From Desulfotomaculum sp. (GTDB lineage: Bacteria; Bacillota; Desulfotomaculia; Desulfotomaculales; Nap2-2B): 5,995 bases of DNA. Within the stretch, counting starts at the first letter, position 1. Each line of letters begins with the position of its first letter. The stretch is from NCBI GenBank assembly GCA_003485325.1, contig DMZI01000075.1, positions 1 through 5,995 on the forward strand, given 5' to 3'. Positions 1 to 5,643 of this stretch are shown piece after piece. Below the pieces are notes generated by a model. It worked only from the letters and a program-made list of their open reading frames with translations. It was not told the origin of the DNA and ran no database searches. The position numbers and the translations under genes are program-made.

Positions 1-171
1 AGGCTTCTCATCGGGTTCACCAGACATTTTTTGTTTATTTTAAGAGCAGTTTTGAAATAAAGCAAGTCTTTTCCATGAGCAACAAAAATATTTATCGATG
101 CAGGCAGGATATTACCATTATTTGTCGTAATATATCATATCTGGTTAATAAATTAAAAAATAGGTGAAAGT
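1..171. other. AT-rich leader upstream of the pilin operon, no supported gene
   Basis: The stretch is rich in A and T and shows no convincing gene. A TATCAT hexamer at 133–138 matches five of six bases of a sigma-A -10 box, but no good -35 box lies 16–18 bases before it, so a promoter here is only possible. One + frame stays open from base 3 to a TGA at 165–167, inside the ribosome binding site of the first pilin gene. Its translation is rich in Ile, Asn, Lys and Phe and matches no family I recognise. An ATG on the - strand at 25–27 opens nine codons to the left edge without a Shine-Dalgarno. I saw no rho-independent terminator and no riboswitch-like fold by eye. Confidence 0.4.
162..170 (+). 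promoter_or_regulatory. Ribosome binding site of the first minor pilin gene
   Basis: AGGTGA at 162–167 lies four bases before the ATG at 172, slightly close but a good match to the 16S anti-Shine-Dalgarno. It supports 172 as the start, which gives a normal 14-residue prepilin leader. Confidence 0.6.
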
Positions 172-687
172 ATGGGCTCCGGTTTAAAGAAAAGCGCCGT
201 TGCTTGCGGGGGATTTTCACTTTTTGAACTGATTTTGGTTCTTTTTATTACAGTGATGTTTTCCGGTATCGCGCTTGCTTCCTCGAACCTTGCCAACAGG
301 CACAAACTAAACCTGGCGGCAAACCTGATTTGCAGCGATATACGCCGGATTCAGCAGCAAAATTTAGATAATAACGGGACTTATGCGGTGCTTTTTGATT
401 GTTATAATGACGTATATTATTTAAAGAAATGCGAGATAGGCGCTGTATGCAAAAAAGTGGTCTTGCCGGCGGGAATAGACCTTACAGCAACAAATTTTGA
501 TTTTGACAATAATCCAGGTAATGGATACGATAATGAGTTAAGGTTTAATTCAAAAGGTGAACCCTTCCGTAAAAACGGAATCTTGTGCGGCGGACATTTG
601 GGTTTAAAAAACAAAAACGGCAAGTACCTCTATGTAATCGTGGCCTCTGTGACGGGTCAGGTAAGAATCGGTACTGCCCCTCCGTGA
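172..687 (+). CDS. GspH/FimT-like minor (pseudo)pilin
   Basis: Type IV pilin-like protein of 171 residues, predicted to be inserted in the membrane, cleaved by prepilin peptidase, and built into the tip of a pilus or pseudopilus. The class III signal is clear: a short leader with two lysines, cleavage between Gly14 and Phe15 (G^FSLFEL), Glu at mature position +5 (Glu19), then a hydrophobic helix to about residue 37. The C-terminal half, including LRFNSKGEPF (123–132) and a final strand ending TGQVRIG (161–167), follows the GspH/FimT pattern of a late G-x-P-type strand pair and a closing G-x-V/I strand. Five cysteines (54, 77, 87, 93, 139) in the mature part could form disulfides. First gene of the operon. 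Its TGA stop is embedded in the ribosome binding site of the next gene, 13 bases before that gene's ATG, which suggests coupled translation. The general class is secure; the GspH/FimT subtype is less so. Confidence 0.88.
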   Translation: MGSGLKKSAVACGGFSLFELILVLFITVMFSGIALASSNLANRHKLNLAANLICSDIRRIQQQNLDNNGTYAVLFDCYNDVYYLKKCEIGAVCKKVVLPAGIDLTATNFDFDNNPGNGYDNELRFNSKGEPFRKNGILCGGHLGLKNKNGKYLYVIVASVTGQVRIGTAPP

Positions 688-690
688 GGA
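684..690 (+). promoter_or_regulatory. Ribosome binding site overlapping the upstream stop codon
   Basis: GTGAGGA contains the TGA stop of the first pilin gene (685–687) and a GAGGA Shine-Dalgarno (686–690), ten bases before the ATG at 701. A ribosome terminating on gene 1 is placed on the start signal of gene 2. Confidence 0.6.
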
Positions 691-700
691 AAATAATTGT

Positions 701-1291
701 ATGAAAAAAACGTATATTAGATATTTTAAAAAACTTTGTTCTGATCAGCACGGAGTTGGTTTACTTGAGATAACGGCAGTTCTTTTTTTTCTCGCTGTGG
801 TCACCATTCCGCTGATTAATTTTTTTATTTCGGGCAACAGGTTCACAGCACAAGCGCGTCATGAAGTGGCAGCCTTGAACCTGGCCCAGGAGATTCTGGA
901 GGAAACCAAAAGCGTTCCGGAAAACCAGATTGGCGTTGCTTTGGGAGGATCGGCCAGCACAATTACATTGGCCGGGACAAAGACAACAGACGGATTATAC
1001 AACGGTGACAAGATAGCTACGACGGGTGGGACAGGTTCCGGCCAAATCAGAACTATAACAGGTTATGCGGGATCAACCCGCGTGGCCACCATAACTACCA
1101 ACTGGACAACCTCACCTGACAGTACAACTTCCTATATAGTCTTTGAAAAAAGCGATTCTACCCCGTATACATACAGTATCAGCGTAACAAACGGAACAAA
1201 TAACCTTAAAACGGTTACCGTTTTAGTAAATTACGAGGCAAAGGGGATTTCAAAATCGGTTTCTTTGACCGGCGAAATAATCAAAAGATAG
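701..1291 (+). CDS. PilV/GspI-like minor (pseudo)pilin with an inserted phage-like module
   Basis: Prepilin of 196 residues. The leader is basic (Lys2, Lys3, Arg7, Lys10, Lys11), cleavage is predicted between Gly18 and Val19 (G^VGLLEI), Glu23 is mature position +5, and a hydrophobic helix runs to about residue 43. The following helix has NLAQEILEETKS (60–71), the usual 'AxxLAqexLE' signature of PilV/GspI-type pilins. Residues about 86–147 form a Thr/Gly-rich segment resembling a small beta module of phage structural proteins (see separate entry). The C-terminal strands (152–196), with TVTVLVNY, return to a normal pilin pattern. It overlaps the presumed beginning of the PilW-like gene by a few bases (ATAG at 1288–1291). 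Expected role: tip or priming subunit together with the other three pilin-like proteins. Confidence 0.87.
   Translation: MKKTYIRYFKKLCSDQHGVGLLEITAVLFFLAVVTIPLINFFISGNRFTAQARHEVAALNLAQEILEETKSVPENQIGVALGGSASTITLAGTKTTDGLYNGDKIATTGGTGSGQIRTITGYAGSTRVATITTNWTTSPDSTTSYIVFEKSDSTPYTYSISVTNGTNNLKTVTVLVNYEAKGISKSVSLTGEIIKR
956..1141 (+). other. Phage-structural-like beta module inside the PilV-like pilin
   Basis: Residues about 86–147 of the PilV-like protein read in order as an STITL strand, a TDGLYNGDKI turn, a GTGSGQIRTITGY core, a TRVATITTNWTT strand and PDSTTSY. From memory this order (Y-x-G, then G-T-G-x-G-Q-x-R-x-I-T-x-Y, then ATV-x-x-x-W-T-T-x-P-D-x-T-x-x-Y) is a recurrent small module of phage tail and other virion proteins. 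It lies between the pilin helix and the final strands, as an inserted surface domain would. The match is by pattern recall, not by a search. Confidence 0.6.
1242..1257 (+). promoter_or_regulatory. Possible Shine-Dalgarno with a non-canonical ATC start for the PilW-like gene
   Basis: AGGGGA at 1242–1247 stands seven bases before an in-frame ATC (1255–1257), the only Shine-Dalgarno-like spacing I find in the stretch where the PilW-like gene must begin. It lies inside the coding sequence of the PilV-like gene, so the purine run may simply reflect Lys-Gly codons there. An ATC start is very rare; the alternative is ATA at 1288 overlapping the upstream TAG. Confidence 0.25.
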
Positions 1292-1812
1292 ACGGCAATG
1301 GCTTCACATTACTGGAAACCGCTGTTTCCATGATTATTTTTTTTGCTGTAGCGGCTATGGTGTTATTTGTTTATTTAAACGGTTACTCAGACTATACCAG
1401 AAACAACGAGAAGATAGAAGTGCAGGAGAACTTGAGACTGGCTGTAAATAAAATAGCCGGTGAAATACGGCAGGCCGTTTCCCTGGAAGATATGTCCAGT
1501 GCTGCTGAAACAAATCTGGGGACAGCTTCCGGGGAAAATCCGCCAACCCATCCCATTTACGTAATGGACATCGGCAAAAAAATAATTTTTGTAATTACCG
1601 AGGGTTCTGAACAGAAAGTGATCGGCTATTATCTAAGCGGCGGAAAAATCTTAAGAAGCGTCAACGGGGCGGGGAACAATCCCGTAGCCAGCCAGATCAA
1701 AGACGTCAATTTTCAATACACGGGTAAAACTGTCCTGATCACCTGCACAGGAGAAAAATCAAACAGCGGTGTAATAACGCAGAGTACAAAAATAAGGCCC
1801 ATGGCGCTTTAA
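1288..1812 (+). CDS. PilW-like minor (pseudo)pilin, start codon not canonical
   Basis: Prepilin-like protein of about 174 residues, counted from ATA at 1288. The frame reads DGNG^FTLLETAVS just before the first ATG (1330), a textbook class III signal with cleavage before Phe (codon 1303) and Glu at +5, so an ATG-1330 start would delete the processing site. After the hydrophobic helix comes VQENLRLAVNKIAGEIRQA, the PilW/PilJ hallmark helix. Later IGYYLSGG and RSVNGAGNNPVASQIKDV, then a closing TKIRP, also fit PilW. No ATG, GTG or TTG occurs in this frame between the stop at 1207–1209 and 1330. The frame stays open and adds a basic stretch (RRNNQK) suited to a leader. Translation may begin at ATA 1288 by reinitiation at the ATAG overlap, at ATC 1255, or not at all if the start codon has mutated. 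The family is well supported; the 5' end is not. Confidence 0.75.
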   Translation: MDGNGFTLLETAVSMIIFFAVAAMVLFVYLNGYSDYTRNNEKIEVQENLRLAVNKIAGEIRQAVSLEDMSSAAETNLGTASGENPPTHPIYVMDIGKKIIFVITEGSEQKVIGYYLSGGKILRSVNGAGNNPVASQIKDVNFQYTGKTVLITCTGEKSNSGVITQSTKIRPMAL

Positions 1813-1842
1813 TGGTTTAATACTTGACGAAGCGGGTTGAAA

Positions 1843-3186
1843 ATGAACTTTTTTTATTGCCGGGCAAGGGAAACATTTAAAAAAATTTATACATACAGAG
1901 GCCAAACATTTGTCTTTGTTTTAATTATCACTGCCGCAATTTTTTTAATAGGCGGCGCCGCTCTTACCATGGGATCTTCGGTTCTGAAAACAGCCAAGCA
2001 TGAAAAAAAACGGGGCCAGGCTTATTATGTAGCTGAAGCCGGGGTGATCAGGACTATAGACAAAGCCCTGGCGGACCCCGACTGGGTAAAGAAGACTGAT
2101 CAAGGAAGTCTTCCCGAAAGCACGCCAACTCTTGTCTTTGAAAATGTAGTCTACCCGGATTCAGTCCAGGGGGGCGAAATCAAAAGCGTTATTGCCACCA
2201 AGACAACACACGACTTTTATTATGATCTTGTAATCACTTCCGAAGGGAATTACAGGGAAAGCAGGAAAATCATTGAGACCAAGGTCAGGTTCTACAAACC
2301 GGTTGATTTTGAAAAGAAAGTATGGGCCGGTACCTCAGCCACGTTTTTAAATAACGGGAAGATCAATTCAAGCGTCTGGTCTAACGGAGATATAACAATA
2401 CAGAATAACGGCACAGTTGTAAACGGAAGTGTTTACGCGATGGGAAACGTACACTTGAATAACAATGCCAGTGTTGGGGAAAACATCGAAGCTTACGGAA
2501 ATGTTATCGTTGATAACAATGCAATATCTTGCGCTTCATTCAGTAATCCTTCCCAGCCAAATTATTTAAGCGGCTGGATTAAATCAAAAAACAGTATTAC
2601 TACGGGCGGTGGTACGACGGCAGTTTGGGGGAGCGCCTGGGCAGCCAATACAATAAGCGATTCCGGCGCTATAAAAGGAACGAAGAACCCTTCAACCGAC
2701 CCCGGCATATCTTTTAGTTTGAACTCGTTCCCCGTCTTAAGCCAGGAGCAGTGTCAGGATATGGCAAGTTATTCTTATGTTGGTCCAAAAACATTTACTT
2801 CGAGCGATATGAGCAGCTTAACCGGAATTACTTATGTAAACGGTGATATTGCCATATCCGGCAGCTATACTGGTGTGGGAGTTATCGCAAGCTCAGGCAA
2901 TATTAATATTAACGGAAGCATCACACGCTCAGATAATAATAGCTGCCTGACCCTGCTCGCTTATGAAAATGTGAATTTTTCCACAGGATGCAGCCCGGTG
3001 GAAGCTCTAATTTACACGCCTAATACATGCGAAGTTAACAATAACACTCATATTAAAGGCGCCATCGTCGCCGGAACAATCTTAACTGATCAGAATGCTG
3101 CGGCAGATTTTGATCCTTTAATGGCTGAATTAGCCAATCCCATAAACTGGAATTACAAAATAATCTCCTGGAAGGAAGTATATTGA
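1843..3186 (+). CDS. PilX-like pilus assembly protein with beta-solenoid domain
   Basis: Protein of 447 residues from ATG 1843; an in-frame TTG at 1837 would add two. Neither start has a strong Shine-Dalgarno, so ATG is preferred. The N-terminus follows the PilX N-terminal pattern: basic head, RGQTF, one hydrophobic segment (about 22–42), then a helix containing GQAYYVAEAG (58–67), where the Y-x-A-E-A-G signature is diagnostic. It lacks the G^FTLLE prepilin site of its neighbours, as is usual for PilX-type proteins of this kind. Residues about 169–228 hold three Asn/Gly-rich repeats of 18–19 residues, with similar strands at 331–361, and a C-terminal part (LIYTP, KGAIVAGTI, 389–413) like the polymer- or bactofilin-like domains often attached to PilX. 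Expected place: membrane-anchored, outside the cell, at the pilus tip or base. Its stop codon overlaps the next gene's start (TTGA). Confidence 0.8.
   Translation: MNFFYCRARETFKKIYTYRGQTFVFVLIITAAIFLIGGAALTMGSSVLKTAKHEKKRGQAYYVAEAGVIRTIDKALADPDWVKKTDQGSLPESTPTLVFENVVYPDSVQGGEIKSVIATKTTHDFYYDLVITSEGNYRESRKIIETKVRFYKPVDFEKKVWAGTSATFLNNGKINSSVWSNGDITIQNNGTVVNGSVYAMGNVHLNNNASVGENIEAYGNVIVDNNAISCASFSNPSQPNYLSGWIKSKNSITTGGGTTAVWGSAWAANTISDSGAIKGTKNPSTDPGISFSLNSFPVLSQEQCQDMASYSYVGPKTFTSSDMSSLTGITYVNGDIAISGSYTGVGVIASSGNININGSITRSDNNSCLTLLAYENVNFSTGCSPVEALIYTPNTCEVNNNTHIKGAIVAGTILTDQNAAADFDPLMAELANPINWNYKIISWKEVY
2347..2526 (+). repeat. Tandem 18–19-residue beta-solenoid repeats in the PilX-like protein
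   Basis: Three successive units start with Asn-rich turns (LNNGKI, NNGTVV, NNNASV) and continue with SSVWSNGDITI, NGSVYAMGNVHL and GENIEAYGNVIV, then a fourth turn (DNNA). The shared pattern is N-N-x-x-x-V-x-G-x-V-x-A-x-G-N-V-x-L/I. This spacing, with alternating hydrophobics and Gly-Asn turns, is what a right-handed beta-helix or bactofilin-like solenoid shows. The repeats are diverged at DNA level, so they are protein repeats and not recent duplications. Confidence 0.6.
3171..3185 (+). promoter_or_regulatory. Ribosome binding site that fixes a TTG start overlapping the pilX-like stop
   Basis: GAAGGAAG (3171–3178) lies about six bases before TTG 3183–3185, which overlaps TGA 3184–3186 of the preceding gene as TTGA. 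The TTG start is followed directly by Lys-Lys and a hydrophobic lipoprotein signal, so signal and spacing agree on this start. Confidence 0.7.
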
Positions 3187-4514
3187 AAAAGACAGCGCTT
3201 TTTTCAATCCTTTTTATTGCGCTGATGAGCCTTTCCGGCTGCGCCGGGAAAGAGTCCGGGGTCCCGGTTTACAGGCCTGTCAGCAACCAGCCTGCTGCTA
3301 AGAGCTATCTTCCCGACCTGCTGCAGGCTGCTGTTGTATGCGCGTTAAAAGGAAACTTGTTGATTGTAAAGATTAACAACAACGAGAGGGAGTTTACTTT
3401 AGCAGGGGTTGATTTTCCTAAAATCTATACCCCGTACTCTCCGCCGCAGAGCCAGGATGAAAACGCCTTCAAGTATATTACATCGCTGAAAGGTTCAACA
3501 GTATATCTGGAAGCTGACAATTCTTCCGGTTCGGGGGCGCTTGAGGGGTATATATATACCGCCAAACCTGTGGAAATTTCTGATCAGGAAATCAGGGACA
3601 AAATGTTGAATGCCAGGCTCATCCTGATGGGATACGCGAAGACGCCTTTAGACAAGGATTTCAAATATGCGAATTATTTTCTGGAGTGTGAGTCGGAAGC
3701 GAGGAATCACCGGACAGGGATCTGGGACAAGGGGCCGGTTATTGAAGAAGAACCTTGCCTGGATGAAACCGGGAATACAACTTCTACCCCTTCTGAAACA
3801 GTTTCGAACTATAAAACCGTAGGCACGATTAAATTTAAAGATGTAGAGACAGTAACTAAAGATTTCGACTGGCAGTATAACGGTTCGTCCTACAGGTGGC
3901 GGGTGGAAGTTCCGCAAAGTCTGATCGCTTGGGACAAAAAAATCAGCGACACATGTTCTAAATTTTACAACAGCGACGGTTCAACCCAAAACCAACTGTT
4001 ATTAAAACTGAATGAGGACGAGAAGGTCCTGCTGGCTGCCTATTCCACTGAATCCAAAGGAAGTTTTGTTCCCTGGGTAACCGAAGAACAAAACAACAGG
4101 TTTACCGAAATTTTAGGGGAAAAACTTCTTGCCCGGGCCCAGGCGGATGGTTTTGATGATTATCAAACCGCCGATTTTGTGCTGAGTTTTGTCTGCGAAG
4201 CGATCATGTACAGCGCAGCGGACATGCGGCTTCCCGCACAGACTTTTGCGGATAACGGCGACGGCGACTGCAAGGCGCTCCTTTTTGCCTCGATTCTAAA
4301 AAATATGGGTTACAATGTTTCACTGCTGGTATCCGGACAACATTTGGCTGTAGGGGTAGCCTTTGAGCAGTCTCCGGAGGGCAATGATTTCTCTAATTTT
4401 GAATACAAGGGCAAAAAGTACTACATCGCCGAAACAGCAACCCCGGGATGGCATATCGGTGAAAAGGGCGACTCGCCGTCCTGGGAAAACACGGCTTGTT
4501 ATCCCGTAAGTTAA
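3183..4514 (+). CDS. Lipoprotein with degenerate SNase-like and transglutaminase-like domains
   Basis: Predicted surface lipoprotein of 443 residues. The signal peptide begins MKKTALFSI and ends in lipobox LSGC, with lipidated Cys20. Residues about 48–182 follow the staphylococcal nuclease (thermonuclease) fold: a strand pair, FTLAGVDFP (71–79), then a helix region NARLILMGYA (143–152) and a last helix SEARNHRTGIW (171–181). The catalytic residues are missing, so nuclease activity is unlikely. A Thr/Ser/Glu linker (about 185–210) leads to a second domain with W-x-Y-x-G-x-x-Y-R-W (230–239) and, at 357–423, a transglutaminase-like core: GDGDCKALLFASIL (Cys363), GQHLAVGV (His387) and YYIAETATPGW (Glu417). 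These form a plausible Cys-His-Glu triad, suggesting a protease or amide-transfer activity; the substrate is unknown. Coupled by TTGA overlap to the pilX-like gene and last in the operon, it probably serves the pilus system. Confidence 0.8.
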   Translation: MKKTALFSILFIALMSLSGCAGKESGVPVYRPVSNQPAAKSYLPDLLQAAVVCALKGNLLIVKINNNEREFTLAGVDFPKIYTPYSPPQSQDENAFKYITSLKGSTVYLEADNSSGSGALEGYIYTAKPVEISDQEIRDKMLNARLILMGYAKTPLDKDFKYANYFLECESEARNHRTGIWDKGPVIEEEPCLDETGNTTSTPSETVSNYKTVGTIKFKDVETVTKDFDWQYNGSSYRWRVEVPQSLIAWDKKISDTCSKFYNSDGSTQNQLLLKLNEDEKVLLAAYSTESKGSFVPWVTEEQNNRFTEILGEKLLARAQADGFDDYQTADFVLSFVCEAIMYSAADMRLPAQTFADNGDGDCKALLFASILKNMGYNVSLLVSGQHLAVGVAFEQSPEGNDFSNFEYKGKKYYIAETATPGWHIGEKGDSPSWENTACYPVS

Positions 4515-4521
4515 AACTTTC

Positions 4522-5643
4522 CTACTGGCTGAAGCCAAAGGGATCGGACTGCGTCTGAGACGTCATTACTTCCACTTCAAAGCCTTTTTGGCGGCAGCAG
4601 TCTTCCAGGTATTTGCCCAAAACCGGTATAATTATATTTTCCGTCCCGAAATGCCCCGCGTCAACAAAACTAAGCCCGTTTGAAAGCATGTCCCTTGCAG
4701 TATGATAATCGATATCCGACGTTACCATAACGTCAGCGCCGGTTTTTTTTGCCCATGGCCATAACGATGCTCCCGCCCCGCCGCACACCGCCACATTATG
4801 AATCGTCCCGTCCGGATCACCGCCGAAGCGGACGTTATTAATTCCCAGGGCGCTTTTTATTTTTTCAATAAAGATGTTCAGCTTTAAGGGCTGAGAGGTC
4901 AACCCATATCTTCCCGTTCCCATGGCGGGGCCCTTGTTGGCCAGTGGGTAGAGATCATAGGCTACCTCTTCATAGGGATGGGCTCCGCACATTGCATTGA
5001 TCACATCTTTGGCGCGTCCGGCCGGCAGGATTGTTTCCAGGCGTACCTCGTCAACCTTTTCCAGTTCCCCAACTTTCCCAATAAAAGGGTCGCTGCCTTC
5101 CAGCGGCCGGAATGTCCCTGTTCCCTGCGTTTGAAAAGTACATTCGCTGTAGTTGCCGATCCAGCCGGCTCCGGCATGTGAAACGGCCCGGCGCACCCCG
5201 TCCGCATGGTCTGGAGGCACAAAAACAACCAGTTTAAGGTAATTTTCAGTTTGGCCGGGACGCAGGACCTTTGTGTTAACAAGGCCCAGCCTTTTGGCCA
5301 GTTCATCATTAACCCCGCCCCGCGCATTGTCCAGATTGGTATGGGCTGAATAGACAACCAACCCCGAACAGAGGCATTTGGCAAGCAGGGCGCCGGCAGG
5401 CGTGTTGGTCAGGATTTGTTTCACAGGTTTAAAAAGCAGCGGGTGGTGACTGATGATCAGCTGCACGCCTGCCTGGACCGCTTCGTCACAGGCCTTTTCA
5501 TCAACATCAAGGCAAAGCAGGATGCGGTTTATCTTTAATCCGGGGTCCCCAATCTGCAAGCCGGGGTTGTCCCATTCTTCGGCAAGGTTTAAAGGAGCAA
5601 AATTTTCGATCAGGTTAAAAAGCTCAGCACAGCTTACGCTCAT
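4522..5643 (-). CDS. DUF34/NIF3 family dinuclear metal protein with PII-like insert (YqfO-like)
   Basis: Protein of 373 residues, typical of the long Gram-positive form of the NIF3 family. Metal ligands are all in place: ISHHPLLF (His66, His67), SAHTNLDNARGG (His101, Asp105) and DAGHFGTE (His331, Glu335), which in known structures bind two metal ions in a toroidal hexamer. Residues about 135–235 are the PII/CutA-like insert of YqfO-type proteins, with GSDPFIG and GAHPYEEVAYDLYPL. The function is unsettled; databases often label it GTP cyclohydrolase I type 2, which the sequence alone does not support. Start ATG (5641–5643) overlaps the trmK stop by 20 bases and is preceded by a strong AGGAGGT. 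The trmK–NIF3 order is the same as yqfN–yqfO in B. subtilis. It converges with the lipoprotein gene, with seven bases between the stops. Confidence 0.93.
   Translation of the reverse strand: MSVSCAELFNLIENFAPLNLAEEWDNPGLQIGDPGLKINRILLCLDVDEKACDEAVQAGVQLIISHHPLLFKPVKQILTNTPAGALLAKCLCSGLVVYSAHTNLDNARGGVNDELAKRLGLVNTKVLRPGQTENYLKLVVFVPPDHADGVRRAVSHAGAGWIGNYSECTFQTQGTGTFRPLEGSDPFIGKVGELEKVDEVRLETILPAGRAKDVINAMCGAHPYEEVAYDLYPLANKGPAMGTGRYGLTSQPLKLNIFIEKIKSALGINNVRFGGDPDGTIHNVAVCGGAGASLWPWAKKTGADVMVTSDIDYHTARDMLSNGLSFVDAGHFGTENIIIPVLGKYLEDCCRQKGFEVEVMTSQTQSDPFGFSQ

Noticed and set aside
1..27. Divergent gene starting with ATG on the - strand at 25–27
   Set aside because: Only nine codons are visible and there is no Shine-Dalgarno before the ATG; cannot be supported.
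61..140. Sigma-A promoter with a full -35/-10 pair
   Set aside because: TATCAT at 133–138 is a fair -10, but the bases 16–18 upstream do not resemble TTGACA; other pairings matched no more than four of six bases per box.
1..171. Cyclic-di-GMP riboswitch in the operon leader
   Set aside because: Pilus genes are sometimes controlled this way, but no GEMM-like conserved core or paired stems could be found in the leader.
4526..4537. TGGC-TGAA-GCCA hairpin at the convergent junction as a terminator
   Set aside because: The stem is only four base pairs and no T-run follows on either strand, so it is not a credible rho-independent terminator.
5001..5384. Second open frame of 127 codons on the - strand
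   Set aside because: It lies wholly inside the well-supported NIF3-like gene in another frame and shows no domain; a shadow of the real coding frame.
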